From positions 2,418,001-2,482,000 of the forward strand of contig JAQPZY010001670.1 in assembly GCA_029931535.1 (NCBI GenBank): a stretch of DNA of 64,000 nucleotides, written 5' to 3'. Each line of letters begins with the position of its first letter. Position 1 is the first letter of the stretch. The position numbers and the translations under genes are program-made. This document shows, one piece after another, positions 35,067 through 47,313 of this stretch. The notes beneath the pieces were generated by a model. It was not told where the DNA came from. It ran no database searches and worked only from the letters and a program-made list of their open reading frames with translations. The DNA is from Margaritifera margaritifera. Lineage: Eukaryota; Mollusca; Bivalvia; Unionida; Margaritiferidae.

Positions 35067-35679
35067 TAAATGAAAATGATGCTGATCTGACATCAATATG
35101 GCCACTATGATGGCTATCTTGTTAATCTTGTTGTCATTTATTCCTCCTGAATCAATGGTCATATCAACATAGGGTTTTCACCATTAGATTTCTTATGATG
35201 TCTCATTGGTTCTAAATGAAAATGGTACTGATCTTCCATTTAAAAGGTATAAATGGTCTTATTTCTTTAAACAGTATAGTGTCAGTCCCTTCAAGGTCTC
35301 TTGTTTTCCATGGCATCTTGATATAGTGAAAATTACCAAGCAAAATTGATAATACTATTTATAGTATTTTGTTCAGAGCAAGTATACAAGATATTTTGTT
35401 TGTTTTGCTTTCTTCTCTTTTCTTTTTTTTTAATGTATTTATATTTTAAAGATACAAAAAAAGTAAATTAAAATAACATGTATTTTTGGACTTGAAATGT
35501 TTGCAAAAATGTACACCAGAATCAAGTAAAAAAGGAGAGAACGGGTGGATCCCGTTCCTGTTGGGCAGACAGGTTAGAATGTTGAAATGCTAGGATGATT
35601 TTCAATGCATTGTACTTTGCATGGATGTCACAATGTGACAAATGAATGATATGATTAGCATGGCACATGTAAAACTGTA

Positions 35680-36124
35680 CAGGGCTCACAAAGCTAGGTC
35701 CTTGAAAACCTTGAAAGTGCTTGAATTTTAAGATGGCAAATTCAAGGCCTAGAAAGCGCTTGAAAAGTAACATGTTTGCTGGAAAGTACTTGAAAGTGTT
35801 TGGTGTTTTAGAGAAAGGTCCAATATAACTTTGACTAGTTGTCTGAAACATTTCTAGTCATGTTGACCAGTTGCATTAATTAGAAGAGGGGTCGAGATTC
35901 TGAACTAATCATATGTTTGTTTATTCAGGTGCAATTCAGGAAGTAGTATGTGTTTGAACGATTATTTGTTGTGTCAGAATGAAGTATATTTTTTTTAATG
36001 ATAAGAAAAACTAGCACAATTCTATCATTTGTCATAAATTAGATTTTTGAAGATCATTATGCAAGTCTTTAAAAATCCTTGATAAATTCTTAAATTTTAT
36101 ACTCTCAAAGCTGTATAAATCCTG
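35680..36124. mobile_element. Short TIR element (MITE), 445 bp, TSD ACTGTA
   Basis: Starts CAGGGCTC and ends AAATCCTG, a short imperfect inverted pair, with ACTGTA immediately outside both ends (35674-35679 and 36125-36130). The interior has repeated CTTGAAAGTGCTTGAA-type motifs at the left and AAGTCTTTAAAAATCCTTGA at the right, which are loosely complementary. The open frame on its minus strand has no family signature. Confidence 0.6.
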
Positions 36125-36359
36125 ACTGTAAATAGCCCATCCATATTTGACCTTTTGGCAAGCTAGTGATTGACAAGGCAATTGACCACCAGGTTGGAGC
36201 ACATTGGGGCCATGTGGAGTTTATAGCATAATATAAACAACCCCAACAAAAATGATGAGCTTATTTCAAGACAGTAACAAGCTCTGTGAAACTTTGCATA
36301 CACAAGCCCACAACATCACTGTATAGCACATGGAAACCAGATTTGGAATGATTGCAAAG

Positions 36360-36770
36360 TTGCAGCGAGCTCGCAATGCGCTCATTGCACGCTTTGAATG
36401 AGCTTCTAGCCATACTCACTAAACCCTTATAAAAATGCAATCCTAAATCAAGCTTGCACTAGCTTGTGAAGCACGCATGAGCTCGCAGCAAGCTTGCAAT
36501 TAGTATGCAAGCTTGCAGCACGCTCTTAACCAGCTAACTAAAATTTTGCATTCGCAAGCTAGCAGCAAGCTTGCAATGAATGTACAAGCTCATAAAGTGC
36601 TGTCAACCAGGTAATAAGAAGCTCACTAAAACTTTGCACATGTGAGCTTGCAGCAAGCTCACAACAATCTCAAAATAAAATTGTAACAGGTTCAATATGA
36701 GCTCATGACACTCTTGTGACAAGCTATTGGTTAGCTAGTTGTACTTACTAGCAGATCTTCAACAACCTTC
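36360..36770. repeat. Palindromic AGCTTGC/AGCTCGC-rich repeat
   Basis: GCAAGCTTGC- and GAGCTCGCAGCAAGC-type palindromic words recur about every 20-60 bp within a loose ~110-bp repeat (AACTAAAATTTTGCA and CACTAAAACTTTGCACA repeat). Locally much more GC-rich than its surroundings. Confidence 0.6.
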
Positions 36771-39269
36771 GCAATCCCTGGAGAGCTTCTTAAATAAATA
36801 CACAGTGAAATCTCAACAACTGTGAGGGATAAAAAATGAAAGAAACAAAAAAACTCAAATTTTACAGCCAAAACAAAATAAATTGTCAATGCACAAAAGT
36901 AGTTTTGTTTTGTTCATCTGAGTGCTCAAGCTTTGATATATCTCTCTGTATTGCTCCAATTCTATAAATGGGTGAAGTCGACACCTTTTTGATGAACCAA
37001 CAATCATTAGAAAAGCAATTATAGCAAACAATAACTATCATCAATGGAAAATGAGACTTTATTTCCATCTTTAAGGATAGTATTAAAAAAACAAAAAAGT
37101 GGGTTTTAGAATCTAATAGGGTTGAAACGATACACCTGTACTGCGTATCGATACAATTCACGATACACAACCTATGATATGATACATTATTGATACACAT
37201 ATCAACTTGAAGGTCTTTTCATCACTTTTTGGTCTGTAAATGGTAGATGGTACCCTTTTGTGTGTGTTGACATATTGATAGTATTTCCATTATGCAGATT
37301 ACGGACAGACATAGACTACCATCTGTTCATATTCCATTCTCATCCACAACAAGATAACAAAAATACTTTCATACTGTCAAGCCTTGTTTGCTATTAATCA
37401 TGCAGTTTCACTGGGGACCTCAAAAATCTGAATAAACCAAAGGAAAAAAGTGAAAGTAATGAATACAAATTCATAATTTTGTTTGAAATAGTATTTATCA
37501 TAATTTCTTGAAATGGTATTTATCAAAGTTAAACATTCATTTGTACACTTGTGCAATATACCAGTAGTTTCTATCATAATATTTAAAAGTTTATTAAAAT
37601 TAAACCTCTCAATAGAGTACCATGATGTACTGATATGGTGTTCCTTTTGTAATAGCACTTTGTACATAAAATACATCTCATTAGCTGTTACATTCTGTCT
37701 TTTTTAAATTAAGCATACTGCTCTCCTTGCAAAATTTTTGTACATAGAGCAAATAAAGGAGACTTAGTGGGTGTATGATCTGGATCATGTCCAATGAATT
37801 ATTAAGGAAAGATTCCAGAAATTCAGGCTGATCCACAGAAAGACAAGCTTTTCAGAGTAAGGAATCTCACAGCTGTTTTCTTGAATATGTGGGAAAATCT
37901 AAAGATTTTTTTCTCGATGGCTTTAGATACATTTTACTTCACTTCCACATAGAAATCCATTTGGGGGTGATGGTGGTGGTGGTGGTGGTGGGGTGATGTC
38001 AGATGGTTACGTTCCCAGTCTCCATCTGTTAAAATCATATACTTTTAGATGAAAAACAAGAATGTTAGTCATTCGAAATACACTAAACCACCTCCTCTAA
38101 ACAAATCTTTTCAGATTAAAATATTGCATCATCCCCTGCTTCTTGTATGGTTCAGGTACCATCCACAGAAATGGATTAGATTACAGCAACATATACTATG
38201 TAACCTGGACAAAAAATAAGACAATTTACCTATTTGGCAAAAGCTTTTAATTTCTTAGTTCAGGATTCCAAAATCACTTCACAAAGACTTAGAAACATCT
38301 CTAAGTATTATTCATGACTGATTCCTTTAGAGATCCAAAATTTTTGTTTCACCATCCATTTTAAAAGGGCTACGACATCATATCTGTCAAACATTTGGTA
38401 CTTTACATCTTTAAAAAAAAGCAATGAAATTACTCACTTTGTTCTTTAAAACACTTGAAATAGAATCACTGCAATTTTTTTTGGAAAAATGAAAAATATA
38501 AAAAATTTGAAGCATACCTACATCTACATGACCACTAAACTTGGCTCAGTTAAAGTTCACTGCATAAGGATAATTGTAGAATTTGATGTGCAAGACGAAG
38601 AAAAACAGTCCATAACAAAAACGGAATGAGATTAACAAGATTGCATGTAATTTACTAATCTCGTTATCCTGTTGTCGATAACTGACAACATTGCATCTAG
38701 TACTGCAGTTTGGCAGGTGCAGCAGTAAATAATAATGATCTGCAAAATTATAGTCTCAGTGATTATGTAGAGCATGATTACTAGGTCATCTCATTTTAAC
38801 TATTAAATCGTAGGTGCAACAATTCTAAAACGGCTGAAAATTGCAGTCCTGTAATGGGCAAAGTGCAGTATAATCTTGATTTTATTCACTAATATGATAA
38901 CTCCATGATTTTCGATCACAGCAGTTATCTCCAAGGTTCTATGATCACTTGCTGCACATGTATTGGTATTACTGGCAATGAAAGTTCCCGAGTTAATAAG
39001 CTAAATTATGACAGTTCAAAACTTTGAGAACGAGGCTGCCATGGTAGTCCTGTACCTCAAATAAGTTGCGTGAATATTTTGTGATCAGAACACCAGTCTC
39101 CAGACTGTAAAGAAGGGAAATAACCACTGTTGAATTTATACCGAATTTGATCTCTGTTGTGGAAAGCCACATTTCATCTTGACTGATTTTATTATTTGAT
39201 TTTTTTAATAAAAAAACCCCAAACATTTATGAAACATAATTCTTTATAGAATACTGGCAGAATGGAATG

Positions 39270-39271
<2 letters not shown>

Positions 39272-39339
<68 letters not shown>
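39272..39339. repeat. (CT)n microsatellite
   Basis: About 34 uninterrupted CT units. Confidence 0.95.
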
Positions 39340-39342
<3 letters not shown>

Positions 39343-39419
39343 GAAAACAATAATTATATCCATTTTTAAGTTTTTATTCAGTATAAAAGAACTGCCAATT
39401 TTAGTTCTTCTAGCAGCAG

Positions 39420-39450
<31 letters not shown>

Positions 39451-39462
39451 TGATGATGATGA
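39420..39462. repeat. (TAA)n(TGA)n microsatellite
   Basis: About ten AAT-type triplets grade into TGA triplets. Confidence 0.9.
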
Positions 39463-42281
39463 AGATAATGATATTATTTCACACTGTTCACAACTACACT
39501 TACAGTAATAACAACAGGGACAGGTATAACATGCCTGATGAAAAAAAGCAAAGGATTCAGAAGAATGCAATTTTTAAAATAATGATTGTACAATTTTAAC
39601 TACAATCATGTATATAAAACAAAACTTATCATGCAGCATTGGATATAAAAAAGAATATTTCATTTGTTTCAATATTCCAAGAAACAAACCTCTCTGATGA
39701 AATAAAAAAATGTTAACATGTTACAATGGTTAAAGTTGTTCAAACGTGTTATATTTTATGGTACTGCATTTGAAGTTTTGTTCAGTATATATAGTTCATG
39801 TCTTCAATTTTGATGTACATGTCTGGTCCAAAAGTTTCTACATGAATGCACATTTATCAGTTGTATTCAACAGAATTTGGGGTTACACAAACAAAAGCAG
39901 TGTCCTTGCCATCATTTAATTAGATATAAACACACAAGTCTTTGATTCTTGTAATTGGAACTATTTTGTACTGCACATAAAAGGGACTATAATATTAACA
40001 GAATTTTCATTCATCACACCATTTTCAAATGAAACTTCAGTATTTTCAAATGAAACTTCAGTATTAATTAACCAATTCCTTTATGACTGCAAAATATTGT
40101 GGTTGACACAAACAATCAATAGTACAATTTCTGTGACAGTGCGTAAAAACTTCAATATATTTCTCAATATGGCCAAATTTTCTTCATGCATCATTTTCAT
40201 AGAACATAACAGTGTACGAGTTTTGTTCTTCAACTGAAGTATACAGTAAATATTGAAACAGAATTCTATCTTTATACATTCTGTAGAAACAAAGCACTCT
40301 TTTTGGTTCATTAAATGTAAAGTGTAACATTCATGTTATAAATGAATACTATTTGAGCCACATGTGTGTTGAATGTCACTGATTTTGATTACAGTAAACT
40401 TCTTCATTATTTTATTAAACTTATTTGTTAATTATTACTTGATAGTGTGAGTCATCTGTCAGGGGTAAACAGGTCAGTCTGTGCATTTATTTTGGGTGAT
40501 GCTGTCTTAGCAATCCACAGCATTAGAAGAAATTTCAGCAGAAAGTATCCTACTGACTGAGATTTCTCGGCTGACTGCACTTGCACTTAGCTGCTAGGCA
40601 GATGTCAGCCAGGTAAGCAATATCAAGCCCACTTGTGTATCATGTTTTTCTTCTTTGTTCTTCTTTCCACCCTTTCACTCTTGCACCATAAAGGTGAACA
40701 TGAACAGTTGTATAAAATATGCCAACAACATTAATGTAGGCAATTAGGAGGTGGTATAAAAAATGCCTAAAAACAAATTCCAATAACAAGTAGGTTGCAG
40801 GTATTATCTTTTTTAAATAGTTTCCCACATGAATCATGCAAATTGCCACTGATGAACTTACATGGCCTGTTTCTGTTAGATATTGAATATCATGCATACC
40901 TCATACACTCTTCAACAAACTGTACAAGTTTTAGGGAAAAAAATTTTTAATTATTGTTTGAAACATTGGTTAATTTGTGATTTTAACTCATATAATACTC
41001 ATACCTATATTTGGAAATAATGGAGAAATTTGGGATGGGTGAGTGTTGATTGCAAACTGAAATTAAGTAACTCAAAATTTGGGTGCAGCAGTTGGATGTA
41101 GCCCCTGCTACCAATCTAAACTGCAAACTTCTCAAGGCACAAATGACCTGTTTTAATGTAGAAATGACAATAAGTACTATGCAGAATCTTACTAAGTAAC
41201 TCACTCACAATCATTAAAATCTTTGTTTAAAGATGCTATACTCTAAAGGGCTGTCAGATTCAACGGTTCTGTAGTGATGCTACCCCCATTTTTAAAGAAA
41301 AACAAAAATCTAAATTTATTTTTCATACGAAAATGGTCAATAAATTTGTAAAATGTTTCTGTTATAAATTATAAAATTCTGGAACTACTTTTTACTGATG
41401 TAGTAATGTGGCTCATTCATCAATAGTGTTAATCACAATGGCACATATTTTTTGTAGAATGGCTGATTGCAAATATTTTTGTCACATACTATTCTGACTA
41501 TCCCCTGAAGAAATGGTTGTCCCTAATATGTTTTTGTTCAGTGTTGTGAGTGATTGTTTATGAACCTTTTAATGTATAAAACTACAAACTTCGACGTTTG
41601 TGATCTTGATTATACATTCTTTTTCTTACATCATAATGACATTAATGCACCATGCAATCTCAAAAGCAAAATAAGTTTCAGAAAAAATGTGACCATTTTT
41701 ATAAATGCATCAATTTGAAAGGTAATTCTGTCAGATGGTGTGGGCAAGATAAGTTATGTCTAATATAGGCCTAAAGTATGATTTGCCTTGGTGCATATTT
41801 CTTGAATGCGAAGGTTCCATTTTAGATTGCTAGTACATTGTAATTGCCATGCCTAAATATTTTATTTGGTTGAGACTTTCCATGGAATATATACCAGTTT
41901 TATGAGATTTTTGTTTCCTGTCATTTGCATTGTATTGCATTGTTTGGGTTGGAATCGGAGACCCAATTTTGTGCCCATTAAAATTAGACTTCATTTATAA
42001 ACAAGAAAAAAATTAATGATATGTACATGTAGTTGTTGTTATTAAAATAATAATTGCAATTGAGACTGTATCATAGTTCCTTTTTACTCCAAAACTCTTG
42101 GCTTACAGTGTAGATAGATTAATAAAAGTAACTAGTAAAAAAAAAGCCAGTAGAATTAGAATTTTGCAAGTTGCTATTTTCTCCAATCATGAAAAAATGT
42201 AAGTAGTAAAAAAAAAGGTAAATTTTAGCCCTGACTGCAATATGTCATATTGTCACTTGTGGCTTTGGCACTCATGACTGT

Positions 42282-43727
42282 CAGGGCAGATCAATTTTTT
42301 TTTCGTCAGAAAATTCACTTGTCCAACATACTTTTTCACTTGCCCCAATTTAAATCACCTGTCAAGATTTGATGAGATGATTGCACTTTAATCCATAGAA
42401 AGAACAAATGAAATAATGTACAACATATTTATTTTTTATATTTACAACATATTTATTTCTTAAAAGAATTTAAGTTTTCAAAAACAAAGGCTGATGTTAT
42501 AGATTTTGTTACATCAGAGGTTTTCAGTTTTCCATTGTCCATGTATCTTATATGCACTATTTCTTGCTCCAATACAGTAGCATCAGTACTTCCATCAGCA
42601 AGAATGGAAAGGAATTTACCAGAATTCAGACTTTCCCCAACTGCACAGGCCTTGTGAATTCCACAACTGTCATGAGACTTGATTGTTTTAGTCCTGAATT
42701 TGTCAGTTCCATTGACAAATACAGTGGTTGAATTTCCAATCTGTGCCAGTTTTCGATATTGTTTGCAATAACTGCAAAACATTTTTGCTTCTGAGTCAGT
42801 GAATTCAGGCCAGATAACTATCAACCCAATGTGGCTGAAAATTTCTTGGTCTCTTAGTAGTGTCATATTTGAAAATTTTTGTTGCCACAGAGTCTGATTT
42901 ATGTCTCTTTGGAGAAATAGTTACCCCACACTCAGTGGCAGTATTATGTTTTACCCCTCTACTTTCACATTAATTTTCTTTCTCTTACTCTTCCTTATTA
43001 AATTTCTTGAAAAATAATTTAGTAAACTCACTTTATGCACATAGTAAATATCACCTTGCATGACAACTACTTCTAAACTGATCATAACATGCATTTTCTC
43101 CTTTAAATATGAACAGAGACAGCTCCTTAATTAGTGTAATTGATTCGCTTCAAATGCAGTATTGGACTGGAAGTTAATCCTCTGTATAATCAATTAAAAA
43201 TTAAAGAATTATCACTACCTTTTAATCAGTTCATAAAGGGAACCGACCCTAATGTTGGTGAAGTGCCTGTCATTAATTGGATTGATTCGCTGGATTAAAA
43301 TCATAGGGTGAGTCATTCATGAGGATCTGGTTTAAGTAAACACAATACAAGCAAGCCGTTTAAAACACTGCTAATTAATCATACCAGCTTTGTTTTTTCT
43401 CACGTGTTTTGATTGGCCAATAAATTAGTTACTTAGCCCAATATGCAGTTAAGCGGTAATATAATTGCGCACATGCAAGAGTTATCAATGACCACTGGTA
43501 AGTGTGATACTGGATGTGAATAAATACATGGAGACGTTTAGAATCAAGCATGAATGGCCAGATAAAGGTCGATAAAGTGATTACGGCATTAAAATAGGCA
43601 CTTGCCCACCTTTTTCTACAATAGGCAAAAAGCGCTTGTCCCGGACTAGGGACTTGGAAAATTGTACTTGCCCGACTTCAAAAATTAATAGTCTGGGATT
43701 TCGGGCTGTGGGATTTGCTCAGCCCTG
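42282..43727 (-). mobile_element. hAT-like transposon, 1.45 kb, TSD ACTGT
   Basis: Left end CAGGGCAGATCAA and right end TTTGCTCAGCCCTG are inverted repeats matching the termini of 19542-20733. ACTGT lies directly outside both ends (42277-42281 and 43728-43732). The element is in the opposite orientation to its partner. It retains part of a transposase on the minus strand; the rest has been deleted. Confidence 0.8.
42453..42866 (-). pseudogene. hAT-like transposase fragment (TTF-finger and DDE start)
   Basis: A 137-residue minus-strand frame. MFCSYCKQYRKL, then FVNGTDKFRTKTIKSHDSC and GIHKAC, has the C-x2-C ... H-x(4)-H/C arrangement of TTF-type fingers in this transposase group. After an abrupt junction (GESLNSGKF) it continues LSILADGSTDATVLEQEIVH, the hAT block with the first catalytic Asp (A-D-G-S-T-D). 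The join of finger to catalytic block without the usual ~100-residue linker indicates an internal deletion. Confidence 0.6.
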
Positions 43728-43850
43728 ACTGTACAATGTTACCATGTTATTTGTGATATATTTTCATATATGTAATAAAACAAAATACATATCCTCTATG
43801 TATATAAACTTGATCAAAGGAATAACATTACTGTGAAAGTAAATGAAAAT

Positions 43851-44030
43851 TGTTGTTGGTTGGTTTTTAACAGCTCTTTATTGGTTATAACATGCCAAGG
43901 AAAGGTGAACTATGTGCCTTTCGCAAGAACACACCAAATCAGCCAACTTAGGCTGGCCTATGCGGATATAGAACCTGCAACCTCTGGATTATGAGTCAGA
44001 TGCTGTACTAACTTAGCTACAACAGTACCC
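43851..44030 (-). repeat. tRNA-derived SINE, minus strand
   Basis: The reverse complement reads GTAGCTAAGTTAGTACAGCA (box A), ACTCATAATCC in the anticodon position (CAT, methionine-like), then GGTTGCAGGTTCTATATCC (box B region). The body GCGAAAGGCACATAGTTCACC and tail GTTAAAAACCAACCAACAA match the SINEs at 33988 and 34876. So the same body carries a different tRNA-like head. Confidence 0.65.
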
Positions 44031-44241
44031 AAAAGCAAATGTTAAAGTCAGTGAAAAGTTTACAACATTTAAGGGAATCAGTAAACTTTATATTAACCTG
44101 CTGTATTTTGGCTGTTCAGACATGCTGTTTTACAATTCCCGTGCAATCTCAATAAAATGTCATGGAGAAAACTTCAGTCAGCAACATGTACTTTCTAAGC
44201 ATACATGTTTACAGGACATGGCATTTGTTTCATGTAAGTAC

Positions 44242-44944
44242 TATTACGACCCTATGGTAAAAAAAACATAACAAAAAGAAAGTGAAACCAATAATGTTTG
44301 TAAAAATCAACAAACAATTTATTTCTAAATAATTAATGTGAAAATCAAAAGACACTTACAATAACGAGTGTTAAAATCCAAATAATCCAATAAATTATTA
44401 GTGTCCTAATCACATATAGAAATTATAGAATGTTCCAAAGGAATGAATGTTCTGAACGAACGAGTCTTCGAATGAACGAATGTTCCGAATGAAAGATTGT
44501 TCCGAATGGATGAATCTTCGTAATGAACGAATGTTCGGAATGAAAGATTGTTCCAAATGAATGGGTCTGGAATGTCCTGATGTACCAATGATAATGTAAT
44601 CCAGATCATCTTTAAGAAGTTTCACAGGCATCCAAAAGTACTAAATATAACTCCAAATGTTCATGAGTACTCCATGTAACTTTGTTGAATGCTCCAATAA
44701 ATAATTCCTTTCGAATTATTTATACAGCAATACAGCATTACGTCATTTCAGAACTACAAGATTTCAGCATGGCTATTATCTCAAACATCTGATGATTCCA
44801 AAAGGCTGATCATAAAAACAGATGTTTTCAACACAAGATTTAAAACTGGAATGCATATAATTCGTATTCAAGGTCCTATATACTCCTTGTAAATGACCTA
44901 TTTCACAACAGGAAACGTGTCATATTACAACCCAGAATGCAATA
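44242..44944 (-). mobile_element. Solo LTR (minus orientation)
   Basis: Homologous along its length to 63309-64000. On the minus strand it begins near TGCATTCTGGG and ends GGTCGTAAT. It has an AATAAA-type signal near the downstream end (within the run around 44320) and a TATA-like box (TATATAGGACC) upstream. The 3' edge is TACGAC..., as in many Ty3-like LTRs. Short GAATGTTCCGAATGAA-like repeats fill 44430-44570. No flanking retroviral-type genes are present. The boundaries are uncertain by a few bases. Confidence 0.5.
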
Positions 44945-45786
44945 CTAAATGCGTCGATTTAATGGAAAAGTACTGTAAGAGTGGTAAACAGCTCTGACCT
45001 TGAACTCAAATGTGGTCAACATGTTGTTTATTTGACTAAAGTACAACTTAACCTAATTTAAATATGACTCACTATTTGACACAATTTTAAAGTACTGTTA
45101 TAGAACAAAAGTTTAGACACATTATAAATTCCATATAAATAATTCCGTAACAGTACAACTACCAAATTTTATTAAAGAAAAAGAAATCTTCACCAAATTA
45201 GAGATAATATTTATTGTCCTTTTCAACACATGATCAAATTTATCTTGGCCAGGCAAAGAAATGTTAATGTTATTTAAAGTTGTAATTATAGCAGATGATG
45301 TTATCGTCAAGGCCAAACCTGTGTTGTACAGTTCGGCACCTTTTTCTACAAGGATTGTGAGTAATGTCTTTGATATTTGAGATGTGATTATCCAAATATA
45401 ACAATGTACCAGACAAACCTACAGTGCTTTTCAGGAAATGCCCATATTTATTGCAGAAAATAGTGCAGAGTGTATACATGGTTTTATTGATGTTAGCATG
45501 GTTTGCTACATTTACACATAGCAATATGGGATTTTTTTTACCTGCCCAAATTCACATATTCATAAGGTAAGAAATTCTTCTTAATTTAGAAAAGTATTTT
45601 ACTACAACTTGGAACTGGTACCTACTTGAACCAATTCATGTACCTACTAAATGTGCTATAGATCAGGAATCTATGATCTTGAACCATGTAAATGTTATGA
45701 ATTTTCAGGTACTTAATTACAATTATTTTGTGGACTTCTAGTGATAAGTTAGTGTTTTATATAATTCTCTGGGTAATGGGCATTAA

Positions 45787-45950
45787 AATATCTGTCCTAC
45801 AAAAGTCAATACAGTTATAACTCCATTGTATTGCCAGTGATCATCCTTAATAAAGTCAATAGTCAGTACTCTGTTGTTTTGCTAGTGATCATCCTTAATA
45901 AAGTCAATACAGTTATTACTCCATTATTTTACCAATGATCATCCTTAATA
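45787..45950. repeat. Tandem repeat, ~57-bp unit, three copies
   Basis: GTGATCATCCTTAATAAAGT followed by CAATA recurs three times, with ACAGTTAT(A/T)ACTCCATT between. Confidence 0.85.
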
Positions 45951-46166
45951 CTTTCAGACCTGTCATAGTCTCATCAGAGTACACAGAACATTAATTAGGT
46001 CATATGTAAATAGGGTTATAGGGTTATGATGAATCCTTCTTATCTTTACTTACCCTTTTGAAAAGAACTGCCTCTTGGATTTCAAAGAATGTGCTTAATG
46101 ATCTTTCTCTGAACATGAAATATACATGTTTTTCTTTTCAAATCATCTTGATTATTTCTTTTTCAG

Positions 46167-46260
46167 GATATTGGCAATTCTGAATGGCTGGAGGATAAAG
46201 TGGTCATTTCTGAAACAAAAATTTGCAACCAAGGGAGTTCATTCCTTGATGGATTATGTG
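46167..46260 (+). CDS. Polydom-like gene, exon 7: end of six-cysteine module
   Basis: The acceptor is TTATTTCTTTTTCAG and the donor G/GTGAGT. It enters in phase 0 and leaves in phase 1. It encodes DIGNSEWLEDKVVISETKIC, then NQGSSFLDGLC. The two cysteines complete six in the exon 5-7 unit. In the joined protein the first ephrin-receptor-like module follows at once. The exon lies 18 bp from the start of the inverted repeat arm, so its splicing could be affected by RNA pairing. Confidence 0.78.
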
Positions 46261-46278
46261 GTGAGTGTAACAGGGAAC

Positions 46279-47097
46279 AATCACATCCTACTTTGTAATA
46301 ATAAAAAAACATTATTCAGACACATTCTAGAGTTTGACATATTTCCTTACTTGCAATTTTGGTGTTACTTCTAAAAAAGATTTGTTTTTCTGTCAAAAAT
46401 TTTTTTCATGTTTGCACCAGTTCACAACTTCAGTTTTTTTCTCCAAGTTTGAGGTTACATCTTTTATATTTAAAACAAGGCTTTATACTCTGGTTAAAAA
46501 TTTATTGTAGAACATTTGTACTAAAGAAAACTTGAGTTGTACACATTTGTTGAAAGAAATATACACCAGATTTTCCAATTGTCTCCCACTTTTCATAGAA
46601 AACATGGGATATTAAATTGGGCCTGTCTGTCCTTCCATCCATCCATCTGTCCAGCCCATTTTCAATTCTACACAATATCTCCCTAATTATTAGTGGATTT
46701 CAACCATATTTAGTGTGCAGCTTGATAGTGATGAGACTTTGGCTGAGTTTGATTAACAACATTCTATATCATCAACTATCAGAGTCATAGTTCCTGATTG
46801 TCAGACCCACCCATTTTCACATCGTCAATCCATAAAAATTATAATTACTTTTGTCCTCTTCTTTTCGGTGGAGAGAAATTTTCTTTCTTATTAAACTTTA
46901 TGCCAATTATGGTACTTTTAATTATTTGTACACCTGAAAAATTAATTACCATATGTATTTGTAGACAAGTCACTCCTATAGATATATCACAGCCAATATT
47001 TGGCCATAAATGAGTGGTCTATATTATTAGTTCATGTATAAGTCGCATGCAGCTTTCTAGCCAACACTGAGCATATGTTTGTTTTGTTTTTTTAAAT
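46279..47097 (+). repeat. Inverted repeat, left arm (819 bp)
   Basis: Reverse complement of 48410-49236 with only scattered differences. For example, the frame at 46798-47013 and the minus frame at 48494-48709 encode the same 71 residues apart from three substitutions. The arm starts 18 bp after the exon 7 donor. Confidence 0.92.
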
Positions 47098-47313
47098 TAT
47101 ATAAATATATTTGCATATTACAAATTATGAGATTGACATCTGAATTTGAAAGAAAGAAAGAAAGACATCGCATATTTGGTCTTAAATTGTGTACACCAAT
47201 TGGCAGATGCCCAAAATTCCCTTGGAAGTTTGTTTTTCTCTTTGCCCTGAGACATAGTCAAAGCCTTCACTTTGATTGCCATCTATGCTATGATCAATCC
47301 ATATTCCCTCAAC

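Larger units (their letters stand above)
33180..35250 (+). repeat. 146-bp satellite array, second locus
   Basis: Same family and orientation as 13520-15480. Three consecutive units between about 33450 and 33900 are essentially identical: CTAAGTGAAAATGG starts at 33541, 33687 and 33833, exactly 146 bp apart. Outer units are older and more diverged. Two SINEs lie inside the array at the same phase of the unit. Confidence 0.9.
32045..46166 (+). other. Intron 6 of the polydom-like gene (14.1 kb, phase 0)
   Basis: The largest intron in the window. Arrays, TIR elements, a SINE and an LTR are listed separately. Nothing recognised in 36790-39270, 39560-42270 or 44950-45780 beyond AT-rich unique sequence. 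Confidence 0.8.

Noticed and set aside
39244..39570. Minus-strand frame rich in alternating Arg-Glu and Leu/Ser runs.
   Set aside because: It is a translation of (CT)n and (TAA)n microsatellites.
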